DNA of 6,390 nucleotides from positions 1 through 6,390 of the forward strand of contig DEBW01000128.1 in assembly GCA_002348905.1 (NCBI GenBank), written 5' to 3'. Both the position numbers and the translations under genes were made by a program. The stretch comes from Ruminococcus flavefaciens (GTDB taxonomy: Bacteria > Bacillota > Clostridia > Oscillospirales > Ruminococcaceae). The notes below the pieces were generated by a model. The model did no database searches. It was not told the DNA's origin and was given only the letters and a program-made list of their open reading frames with translations. This document shows positions 1-5,688 of this stretch, piece by piece; the first letter of the stretch is position 1; each line of letters begins with the position of its first letter.

Positions 1-420
1 GAAATGAGCGCTTACGAAGTAACAGATGCAGTTGTTGATGCAATCAATTCTGACAAGTACGACGTTATTATCCTCAACTACGCTAACTGCGACATGGTTG
101 GTCATACAGGTATATTCGACGCAGCAGTAAAGGCTGTTGAGGCTACTGACGAGTGCGTTGGACGTATGGTTGACGCTATTCTCGCAAAGGGCGGTGCAGC
201 TCTTATCACAGCAGACCACGGTAACGCAGACAAGATGATGGAAGCTGACGGCAGTCCGTTTACAGCTCATACAACAAACCCTGTTCCTCTCATCGCTGTA
301 GGCGTTGAAGGCAAGCTTGCAGAGGGCGGCGTACTTGCTGACCTTGCACCAACAATGCTTGATATCATGGGCGTTGAGCAGCCTGCTGAAATGACAGGTA
401 AGTCACTCTTAGTAAAATAA
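1..420 (+). CDS. gpmI: 2,3-bisphosphoglycerate-independent phosphoglycerate mutase, C-terminal part (5' truncated by window)
   Basis: This is the last 139 codons of a cofactor-independent phosphoglycerate mutase, the cytoplasmic glycolytic enzyme that interconverts 3- and 2-phosphoglycerate using two Mn ions. The reading frame is open from base 1, so the ATG at 4 is internal and the true start lies upstream of the window. Alkaline-phosphatase-superfamily metal-site motifs are clear: NYANCDMVGHTG (Asp and His ligands), ITADHGNADKM (Asp-His pair) and TAHTTNPVPLI (third His). The C-terminus also fits the family, with LADLAPTMLDIMG followed by an MTGKSLL-type end. The family is usually a little over 500 aa, so roughly three quarters of the protein is missing. 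Codon use is biased toward a restricted set (GCA/GCT, GAC, AAG), as expected for a highly expressed gene. The stop is TAA and a GC-rich hairpin follows within 15 nt. Confidence 0.97.
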   Translation, partial: EMSAYEVTDAVVDAINSDKYDVIILNYANCDMVGHTGIFDAAVKAVEATDECVGRMVDAILAKGGAALITADHGNADKMMEADGSPFTAHTTNPVPLIAVGVEGKLAEGGVLADLAPTMLDIMGVEQPAEMTGKSLLVK

Positions 421-433
421 TCGTTCATATTCG

Positions 434-470
434 GGGCGGACTTGATGTCCGCCCTGATGATGATTTTATA
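434..470 (+). terminator. probable intrinsic terminator after gpmI
   Basis: A perfect 8-bp inverted repeat, GGGCGGAC (434-441) and GTCCGCCC (447-454), encloses a 5-nt loop TTGAT, 13 nt after the gpmI stop. The stem is strong, but the U-tract is poor and displaced: TTTTATA begins about 10 nt after the stem. Termination may therefore be partial, with some read-through into the downstream operon. Confidence 0.65.
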
Positions 471-479
471 GTTATATAA
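442..479 (+). promoter_or_regulatory. weak candidate promoter for the apbE operon
   Basis: The 82-nt gap between gpmI and the apbE-like gene must hold any dedicated promoter. Possible elements are TTGATG (442-447) as -35 and TATAGT (467-472) as -10, separated by 19 bp. An alternative -10 is TATATA at 474-479. Neither is close to consensus in both boxes and spacing, and the -35 lies in the terminator loop, so this is tentative. Read-through from gpmI is the alternative. Confidence 0.25.
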
Positions 480-502
480 AGCTAACCGGAAAGGGGATAT
501 TT

Positions 503-1531
503 TTGAAAAAGATCAGCTTAGGTTTGATACTTACAGCTTTTATCGCTCTTGTTTCTTGCGGCAGTCAGGCGCAGCCAGTCAGCAGTATGAGTGAAAAGGA
601 CGTTTTCGCTATGGACACTTTCATGACCATGAAGGCTTACGGCACTGACAGCGATAAAGCTCTTGAAAAGGCTGAAAAGCGCATAATACAGCTTGAAGAT
701 GAACTATCAGTTACAAAGACTGACAGTGATATCAGCCGTATAAACAGTGCCGGTGGTGAAGATGTAGAAGTATCAGATGATACTGCCGTACTTGTAAAAG
801 CAGCTCAGGATTACGGAAAACTGACAAACGGAGCTTTGGACGTTACGGTATATCCGGTTCTTGCTGAATGGGGATTCACCACAGGGGAGTATCATATTCC
901 GGATGAAGATACAATTAAAAGTCTGCTTGAAAATGTCGGATATGAGAATATATCTCTCAGCGGAAATACAGTTCAGATACCTCCGGAGTACCAGATAGAC
1001 ATGGGAGCGCTTGCAAAGGGATATACCGGCGACATGATAATGGACATATTCCGTGAAAACGGCGTGACATCCGGTATTATAAGTCTCGGAGGAAATATCC
1101 AGACTATCGGCAAGAAGCCTGACGGCTCACAGTGGAGAGTTTCAGTGCGTGATCCGTTCTCACCTGACGATAATCTGTGCATACTTGAAATATCTGATAA
1201 AGCGGTGATAACCTCCGGAAATTACGAGCGCTTTTTTACAGGCGATGACGGTAAGAACTACTGGCATATCATTGATCCGAATGACGGCTATCCGGCTGAT
1301 AACGGTCTTGTTTCGGTGACGATAATAGGGGAGAATGGTCTTATGTGCGATGCCCTTTCGACTGCGCTTTTCTCTGCCGGCACTGAAAAGGCAAAGACAT
1401 ACTGGAAAGAGCATGGGGATTTTGACATGGTTCTTGTTACCGATGATAAGCATATCATCTACACAGACGGACTTTCAGGAAGTTTTGAAAATGTCAGCGG
1501 ACTTACAGACGAGGTGCTAACTCATGACTAA
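503..1531 (+). CDS. apbE: FAD:protein FMN transferase, ApbE family, predicted lipoprotein
   Basis: The 342-aa product matches ApbE, which transfers FMN from FAD to a Thr/Ser of target proteins outside the cytoplasm in a Mg-dependent reaction. The start is a TTG at 503, preceded by AAAGGGGA (490-497) at normal spacing; it begins the lipoprotein signal peptide MKKISLGLILTAFIALVSC, with lipobox LVSC at residues 16-19 and lipidated Cys19. Family motifs appear in order: AMDTFMTM (36-43), TNGALDVTVYPV (108-119), IDMGALAKGY (165-174), ISLGGNIQTIG (193-203), ITSGNYERFF (236-245), WHIIDP (254-259) and CDALST (282-287), whose Asp283 and Thr287 correspond to the usual metal ligands. Length is normal for the family and no key residue is missing. 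It overlaps the next gene by 8 nt and leads a four-gene operon. ApbE partners are normally FMN-binding-domain proteins, but none is encoded nearby. Confidence 0.96.
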   Translation: MKKISLGLILTAFIALVSCGSQAQPVSSMSEKDVFAMDTFMTMKAYGTDSDKALEKAEKRIIQLEDELSVTKTDSDISRINSAGGEDVEVSDDTAVLVKAAQDYGKLTNGALDVTVYPVLAEWGFTTGEYHIPDEDTIKSLLENVGYENISLSGNTVQIPPEYQIDMGALAKGYTGDMIMDIFRENGVTSGIISLGGNIQTIGKKPDGSQWRVSVRDPFSPDDNLCILEISDKAVITSGNYERFFTGDDGKNYWHIIDPNDGYPADNGLVSVTIIGENGLMCDALSTALFSAGTEKAKTYWKEHGDFDMVLVTDDKHIIYTDGLSGSFENVSGLTDEVLTHD

Positions 1532-1898
1532 GGGAGTTAAAATATGCCTTGCTGTTGCTGTAACCATTTTTATTGCAGCGGCTGTGTCTGCTTTATGGCT
1601 CTATCGTCCGGCTGAGAGTACGTGGGTTGAGATAACTCAGGACGGAAAGGTGCTGTACAAGTTTGACCTTGCAACATTCGACGATGAACAGGTGCAAAGG
1701 ATACGCATTGATTCTCCTGACGGAGGATACAATATAATCGAGATAGGCGAAGGGAACACCATAAGGATATCCGAGGCGGACTGTCCCGACAAGACCTGCG
1801 TAAAAACGGGAGTTCTCCGCTCAGAGGGCGTACCGATAGTATGTCTGCCTCATAAGCTGGTGATAAAATACACCGACAGTCCGGAGGTGGAGAAATGA
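1524..1898 (+). CDS. NusG domain II-containing membrane-anchored protein
   Basis: This 124-aa protein has one N-terminal transmembrane segment or uncleaved signal (about residues 5-27) and an extracytoplasmic domain recognisable as the NusG_II family (formerly DUF1312). The diagnostic Cys motifs are ADCPDKTCVKTG (Cys87, Cys92) and PIVCLPHKLVI (Cys107). Despite the name, the family is not a transcription elongation factor. It is found beside ApbE, FMN-binding and Gx-transporter genes in Firmicutes and its biochemical role is unsettled. The ATG lies inside the last codons of the apbE-like gene (8-nt overlap), with GAGGTG about 7 nt upstream, so translation is probably coupled. Its own stop overlaps the next start as ATGA. 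The conserved cysteines on the outer face suggest a disulfide, metal or redox role, which is inference. Confidence 0.9.
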   Translation: MTKGVKICLAVAVTIFIAAAVSALWLYRPAESTWVEITQDGKVLYKFDLATFDDEQVQRIRIDSPDGGYNIIEIGEGNTIRISEADCPDKTCVKTGVLRSEGVPIVCLPHKLVIKYTDSPEVEK

Positions 1899-2410
1899 AA
1901 ACGAAACGTCTTGCAGAACTTTCAATGCTGACAGCGGCGGCTCTGATAATGTTCATAGTTGAATTGCAGCTCCCCGACCTTTCAGCGATACAGGGCGTAA
2001 AACTGGGACTTGCAAATATTTTCACAGTTTACGCCGTTTACCGCTTCACACCAAAGGAGACCTTTCTGCTTGTGCTTACGAGGATACTTTTAGGCTCGAT
2101 ATTTGCCGGAAAAATAATGGCAATGATATACAGCTTAGCCGGAGGTATGCTCTGCCTTTTGGGAATGCTGCTGCTGAAAAAAGTCATTCCCATAAATTAT
2201 ATGTGGCTTTGCAGTATTTTCGGAGCAATATTCCATAATACCGGTCAGATAGCGGCAGCAATCGCCATAACACGTTCATTTGCCGTAGTCGCAAATTACC
2301 CGATATTGCTTGTTACAGGCTGTATTGCCGGAGCTTTTACAGGTCTTTGCGCCCAGTTCGTGGTGCAGAGGCTTACAAATACCACGTTAAAAAAAGAAAA
2401 AGATGAATAA
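1895..2410 (+). CDS. Gx transporter family / heptaprenyl diphosphate synthase component I-like membrane protein
   Basis: This 171-aa, very hydrophobic protein has about five or six membrane segments (roughly residues 8-24, 38-50, 55-71, 74-94, 101-125, 133-156). Family features include the GVKLGLAN motif (34-41), GSIFAGK (67-73), SLAGG (80-84) and GAIFHNTGQ (110-118), all typical of the family named either heptaprenyl diphosphate synthase component I or Gx transporter. It resembles small S-component-like transporters, and the synthase-subunit label comes mainly from gene neighbourhood. The start overlaps the preceding stop (ATGA at 1895-1898) and has a strong GGAGGTGG four nt upstream. In related operons this family sits with NusG_II and ApbE genes and often with a polyprenyl synthetase, pointing to quinone or flavin-linked membrane redox work. 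No polyprenyl synthetase is present here. The substrate is unknown. Confidence 0.88.
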   Translation: MKTKRLAELSMLTAAALIMFIVELQLPDLSAIQGVKLGLANIFTVYAVYRFTPKETFLLVLTRILLGSIFAGKIMAMIYSLAGGMLCLLGMLLLKKVIPINYMWLCSIFGAIFHNTGQIAAAIAITRSFAVVANYPILLVTGCIAGAFTGLCAQFVVQRLTNTTLKKEKDE

Positions 2411-2424
2411 AAGGAGATCATACC

Positions 2425-2658
2425 ATGAATCCAATGGCTTTATTAAAGATAAAACCGCTTTTCCAGACATTTTGTCAGGATCATCCGAAACTGCTGATGT
2501 TCTTTGCAGCAGCCGGAAAAACTATCGACCTTGACAGTATCGTTGAGATAACTGTAAAGACTTCCGAGGGCAAGACCATGAAGACGAATATCAAGGTCAA
2601 CGAGAACGACATTGCTCTTTTCAACGAAATGGGAAAACTGATAAATAAACAACAGTGA
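2425..2658 (+). CDS. small protein of unknown function (77 aa), last gene of the apbE operon
   Basis: I do not assign a function. The 77-aa product starts MNPMALLKIKPLFQTF, continues through a predicted helix with a short hydrophobic stretch (LLMFFAAAG, about residues 23-31), and then has a beta-rich half (SIVEITVKTSEGKTMKTNIKVNENDIALF). There is no signal peptide or convincing membrane segment, so it is probably cytoplasmic. The ORF is real on context: AAGGAGA (2411-2417) sits 7 nt before the ATG, it begins 14 nt after the previous stop, codon use matches its neighbours, and a strong terminator follows the TGA by 4 nt. Short proteins with a similar MNPM...LK start followed by a KVTTPEGK-like strand occur in Clostridia as conserved hypotheticals; that is recollection, not a search. 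Confidence 0.82.
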   Translation: MNPMALLKIKPLFQTFCQDHPKLLMFFAAAGKTIDLDSIVEITVKTSEGKTMKTNIKVNENDIALFNEMGKLINKQQ

Positions 2659-2662
2659 GTTC

Positions 2663-2692
2663 AGCGGCTAAGTGATACCTTAGCCGCTTTTT
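2663..2692 (+). terminator. strong intrinsic terminator ending the apbE operon
   Basis: A perfect 10-bp stem, AGCGGCTAAG (2663-2672) with CTTAGCCGCT (2679-2688), has a 6-nt loop TGATAC and runs directly into TTTTT (2688-2692). It begins 4 nt after the stop of the 77-aa gene and separates the apbE operon from the sigma-factor operon. Confidence 0.95.
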
Positions 2693-2800
2693 GTACGTAC
2701 TTATTTTGTAAAAATATAAATATTATTGTATCTGCTTAGAGTTTATACAAAAATATGGTACTAATAAGTGAAAGGCAAAAGGCTGAGAGGAGGAATCCCG
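2693..2800 (+). promoter_or_regulatory. AT-rich upstream region of the sigma operon with an inverted repeat
   Basis: The 108 nt between the terminator and the sigma-factor start must carry the operon promoter. It contains a palindrome GTACGTAC (2693-2700) and a dyad TTGTAT (2726-2731) / ATACAA (2745-2750) with a 13-bp spacer. Candidate -10 boxes are TATACA (2744-2749) and TATGGT (2754-2759), but neither has a good -35 at 16-18 bp; TTGTAT lies too near one and too far from the other. An alternative-sigma or autoregulated ECF promoter is possible, but no recognisable ECF -35 (AAC-type) is seen. The ribosome binding site AGGAGG (2788-2793) lies 7 nt before the ATG at 2801. Confidence 0.4.
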
Positions 2801-3352
2801 ATGAATAACGGTGAAAGTAGCTACCGCCGTTTTCTTGCGGGCGACAAAGAGGGACTGCGTGATATTATAGCCGAGTACCGTGAGCCTTTGATACTGTACC
2901 TGAACAGCCTTGTTCAGAATATCCATATCGCCGAAGAACTTGCTGAGGACACATTCTTTGAAATAGCATCGAAGCGTCCGGAGTTTTCGGGGAAAAGTAC
3001 ATTTAAAACGTGGCTTTATTCTGTCGGGCGGAACATAGCTGCAAAGCAGTACAGGAAAAGTTCAAAGGCGCTCATAATACCGCTTGAATCGCAGGAGTAT
3101 CTGGCTGATGAAGAAAATATCGAGAACAATTTCATAAAGAATGAGCGTGATCGTATGCTTCACAGGTCGCTGCACAAGTTAAAACAGGAGTACAGGCAAG
3201 TGCTTTATCTTACGTTTTTTGAAGAAATGACCAACGAGGAGACTGCTTTAATTATGAAAAAGTCTAAGCGGCAGGTAGAAAATCTGCTTTACAATGCAAA
3301 AAAAGCATTGAAAAATGAACTGGAAAGGAGCGGATATGAATATGAAGACTGA
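2801..3352 (+). CDS. ECF-type RNA polymerase sigma factor (sigma-70 family)
   Basis: The 183-aa product has the two-domain layout of extracytoplasmic-function sigma factors. Region 2 spans about residues 8-88, including AEELAEDTFFEI (44-55) and the -10-recognition helix TWLYSVGRNIAAKQYRKS (70-87). After an acidic linker, region 4 spans about 117-173, with the helix-turn-helix MTNEETALIMKKSKRQVENL (143-162) that reads the -35 element. Region 1 and most of region 3 are absent, as expected. I chose the ATG at 2801 because AGGAGG lies 7 nt upstream; an in-frame GTG at 2768 would extend it by 11 residues but would place that binding site inside the gene. The following gene starts within its last codons, which suggests translational coupling with a regulator, as is common for ECF sigma factors and their anti-sigma partners. 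The ECF subgroup is not assigned. Confidence 0.93.
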   Translation: MNNGESSYRRFLAGDKEGLRDIIAEYREPLILYLNSLVQNIHIAEELAEDTFFEIASKRPEFSGKSTFKTWLYSVGRNIAAKQYRKSSKALIIPLESQEYLADEENIENNFIKNERDRMLHRSLHKLKQEYRQVLYLTFFEEMTNEETALIMKKSKRQVENLLYNAKKALKNELERSGYEYED

Positions 3353-4526
3353 CGACGAGATGTATTCAAGCGTGCTTGAACGTCTGGAAGAATATGAACG
3401 AAACAAACGCAGAAGAAATACCATTCTGAAAAGGTCAGCAGCGATAATTTCAGGTGCGGCGGCAGTTATTGCTATAGGCGTATTCTCAGATATCATGAAA
3501 GCTCCTGAAAAGCCGGTTGCAGAAAAATCGGGTATCGTGGAAGAAAAGAGTATCATAACTTCATTGCCTGCTGTAACTACAAGTACAAATAAAACAGAAA
3601 CATCAGTTATTACTTCTGAAACGACAATATTAGCAGTATCAACTTCAACGAATACAGAAATAACAACAACGAATACAAATAATCAGTCTGTTGTATTGAA
3701 AAAAGAGGATTCAACAACAGTTACAGTTGCAAGTACCTCATTTACAAGTTCAGTTTCTGAGATTGTTCAAACAGAAACTTCTTTGGTAACTCAGCAGACA
3801 ACGTCAGAAGTTCTTACAGAAACAATAACTACAACAGCTCAGACTGAGGTAACAACGCAAACATCTACCACAACAGAAAAAGCTTGCGCAACAAACGTAA
3901 GTGATGCAGATGAATACTTGCGTAACAATTTTTATACCCTTGTTGTACCGGAGAGTGAAAAAATTTATACGATGCGTTTTACAAATGTTGATGAAAGAAT
4001 CGGAGAAAAGATAGACACATTTGTTATTAATCCTAAAGAAAAGTCAGTTGCTGTGCCGGAAACTATAATTGCCGATATGTATGCAATAAACGGCGTTTCA
4101 TCTGATTTTGCAGTTGGCATAAGGTTTGATATTTATGATAATACTTATTTATTTATAGATAATGATTATAGTCCGGCAAATCTTGGTGATTTTTTTAAAG
4201 ATACCTCATTTATGAATGAGACTGTTTTAGATATAGCTTCAAAAAAAGCCAAATATAAAGATCCGTTTGATAAACAATATCCAGTCAATGCTGAAAAAGT
4301 TTTTAGCTTTTTTGAAGAAAACATGGAAGCTCCAGCTGTAAATGAAGATACTATAATCGGAATGACTAAAATGTACGTTTATTTTGATTATGGCACTATC
4401 GGAATCAATAACAACTTTTATGTGTCATCGGAAGGCTATATTACATTTAAGCTTATGGGAAACAATTTTGAGTTCTTTATAGGAAAAGAAAATGTAAACA
4501 AACTTGTTGATGAACTGCTTACATAA
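3336..4526 (+). CDS. single-pass membrane protein with Thr/Ser-rich linker, putative regulator/sensor partner of the sigma factor
   Basis: This 396-aa protein is not a recognised family, but its architecture is clear. A charged cytoplasmic tail of about 33 residues (MNMKTDDEMYSSVLERLEEY then a KRRRN cluster) leads to one hydrophobic helix (about 34-53). The Arg/Lys cluster before the helix predicts an N-in orientation. A Thr/Ser-rich, low-complexity linker (about 74-181, nt 3555-3878) then leads to a globular outer domain of about 200 residues (190-396). There is one Cys (184) and no zinc anti-sigma HxxxCxxC motif. I preferred ATG 3336, 5 nt after AAGGAG (3325-3330); ATG 3342 is possible, while 3315 would lie upstream of that site. 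The start overlaps the sigma gene by 17 nt. By position and topology it may hold or release the sigma factor in response to an outside signal, but this is inference. From the linker onward the gene is more AT-rich than the sigma gene. Confidence 0.85.
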   Translation: MNMKTDDEMYSSVLERLEEYERNKRRRNTILKRSAAIISGAAAVIAIGVFSDIMKAPEKPVAEKSGIVEEKSIITSLPAVTTSTNKTETSVITSETTILAVSTSTNTEITTTNTNNQSVVLKKEDSTTVTVASTSFTSSVSEIVQTETSLVTQQTTSEVLTETITTTAQTEVTTQTSTTTEKACATNVSDADEYLRNNFYTLVVPESEKIYTMRFTNVDERIGEKIDTFVINPKEKSVAVPETIIADMYAINGVSSDFAVGIRFDIYDNTYLFIDNDYSPANLGDFFKDTSFMNETVLDIASKKAKYKDPFDKQYPVNAEKVFSFFEENMEAPAVNEDTIIGMTKMYVYFDYGTIGINNNFYVSSEGYITFKLMGNNFEFFIGKENVNKLVDELLT

Positions 4527-4557
4527 AGCGGTTAATATAAAACGAGGAGGAATCACT

Positions 4558-5610
4558 ATGAAAAAAACGTTAACGAGTATTGCGGCAATCGCCGTATCAA
4601 TTGTGGCAATGATTACCCCAATGACAACAAATGCTGTTTTTACAGCTATTGACGGAAATCCGGATGATTTTGCACAGTTAACTGAAGGATTTACAGAAGT
4701 TAAGGACTTTCACCTTTTCGATTCACAGGACTATGACTATTTATACGTTAACGAAACTGGAACTGAGTTTAAAGGTTTCAAAAAAATAACAGTCCCTGAT
4801 CTGTTTGTTGAACCTGCTGACGGAGTAGACAAAGATACTGTGTCTAAAGCTTTGCGTGACGAAATCCGCAAAAATTACGAAAAAGCTAACGTTTATCTGA
4901 GATTGAATGATAAATATTCCAGTGATACAACAAAAATGTACCGTATTGAGATATTAGGCGTTGATAAAGTAACAACAGTCGCAGATGCTGCCGGATATGT
5001 TCAATTTCTGAAAGAAAATGACTTAATAAAATCAGGAAAAATGATAACAAAAAGATATTCTCTTGATACATGGCAGGGAATGGGAATTAACTGCTATGAG
5101 CCGAATTATTATAAATATGACGATAATAATAATCTGATACGTGACGAAAACAATATACCTAAGCTCTTTACAGATAAAAAAGATATCCTTACTGAATATG
5201 TCAGCAAAGAGCTTAAAGGCTACAGCATTGAAACAATCGAAACATCAGATGATATGACGTATATTAGAGTAACTCCGCCGGAAGGTGCTTCACTTTTTGA
5301 ACAGCTTAATGTTGCTGATAAGATATATGCAGAAACTAAATTTGCTCCAAGCTATGAATCTCCTGCATCAAATGTCAAAATTGACAGCAATGCTATAGAT
5401 GTGCTTAATGCTGTAAAAGGCGATGCCAACTGTGACGGTAAAACAACAATAGCCGATGCAGTAGCTATTCTGCAAAGTATAGGCAATAAGGACAAGTATG
5501 AACTCACTGAACAAGGTAAGTTCAACGGCGACATCAGCGGAGATTATGACGGAATAACTGCCAATGATGCCTTAGAGATACAAAAAATGGATGCCGAACA
5601 GAACAAATAA
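4558..5610 (+). CDS. secreted dockerin-domain protein of unknown function
   Basis: The 350-aa product has a Sec signal peptide (MKKT start, hydrophobic core, likely cleavage after TNA at residue 26), then about 255 residues with no family I recognise, and a C-terminal type I-like dockerin (about 285-350). Dockerin repeat 1 is GDANCDGKTTIADAVAILQS with calcium-loop residues Asp289, Asn291, Asp293 and Asp300. Repeat 2, NGDISGDYDGITANDALEIQ, has a loop one residue longer than the usual 12. Dockerins bind cohesins on scaffoldins or the cell surface, so the protein is probably attached to an extracellular complex. No carbohydrate-active domain or catalytic motif is visible in the middle part. I chose ATG 4558 because AGGAGG (4545-4550) is 7 nt upstream and the signal peptide begins there; an upstream in-frame ATG at 4504 would overlap the previous gene. 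It follows that gene by 31 nt in the same operon. Confidence 0.88.
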   Translation: MKKTLTSIAAIAVSIVAMITPMTTNAVFTAIDGNPDDFAQLTEGFTEVKDFHLFDSQDYDYLYVNETGTEFKGFKKITVPDLFVEPADGVDKDTVSKALRDEIRKNYEKANVYLRLNDKYSSDTTKMYRIEILGVDKVTTVADAAGYVQFLKENDLIKSGKMITKRYSLDTWQGMGINCYEPNYYKYDDNNNLIRDENNIPKLFTDKKDILTEYVSKELKGYSIETIETSDDMTYIRVTPPEGASLFEQLNVADKIYAETKFAPSYESPASNVKIDSNAIDVLNAVKGDANCDGKTTIADAVAILQSIGNKDKYELTEQGKFNGDISGDYDGITANDALEIQKMDAEQNK

Positions 5611-5625
5611 GAAAAAAATTAAGGG

Positions 5626-5642
5626 TTTCGACAAAACTTGTC
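5626..5642 (+). promoter_or_regulatory. Spo0A-box-like site within a small dyad
   Basis: TTTCGACAAA (5626-5635) matches the reverse complement of the core of the Bacillus 0A box (TTTGTCRAAA). It overlaps a 5-bp dyad GACAA-AAC-TTGTC (5630-5642), whose right half forms a weaker second match. It lies about 20 bp upstream of the -35 of the promoter at 5654. A single short match can arise by chance, so the assignment to Spo0A is tentative. Confidence 0.3.
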
Positions 5643-5653
5643 ATTTTTCGCTA

Positions 5654-5682
5654 TTGCAATCCGGAGGCAAATGGAGTATAAT
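5654..5682 (+). promoter_or_regulatory. near-consensus housekeeping promoter, upstream of a terminator
   Basis: TTGCAA (5654-5659) and TATAAT (5677-5682) are separated by exactly 17 bp, giving a strong sigma-A-type promoter with a predicted transcript start near 5689-5690. No gene of credible length follows before the terminator at 5729-5767. Confidence 0.65.
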
Positions 5683-5688
5683 AATGAT

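Noticed and set aside
1570..2025. Minus-strand ORF of 151 codons opposite the NusG_II and Gx genes
   Set aside because: It lies antisense to two well-supported genes, shows no family motif or ribosome binding site, and its composition is that of a shadow frame. The other minus-strand ORFs are rejected for the same reason, including 5975-6271 opposite gltX.
2768..2800. GTG at 2768 as start of the sigma factor
   Set aside because: It has no good ribosome binding site, whereas AGGAGG at 2788-2793 is ideally placed for ATG 2801; the extra 11 residues are also atypical for an ECF sigma N-terminus.
3315..3335. ATG 3315 as start of the membrane protein
   Set aside because: The AAGGAG site at 3325-3330 lies inside this extension, and the additional residues (MNWKGAD) simply read over the sigma 3' end.
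3555..3878. Possible DNA tandem repeat or variable-number repeat in the Thr-rich stretch
   Set aside because: The ACA/ACT-rich codons give low complexity, but I see no fixed repeat unit at either DNA or protein level; it reads as an ordinary disordered linker.
4504..4557. ATG 4504 as start of the dockerin protein
   Set aside because: It overlaps the preceding gene, has no binding site, and would bury the signal peptide behind an 18-residue extension.
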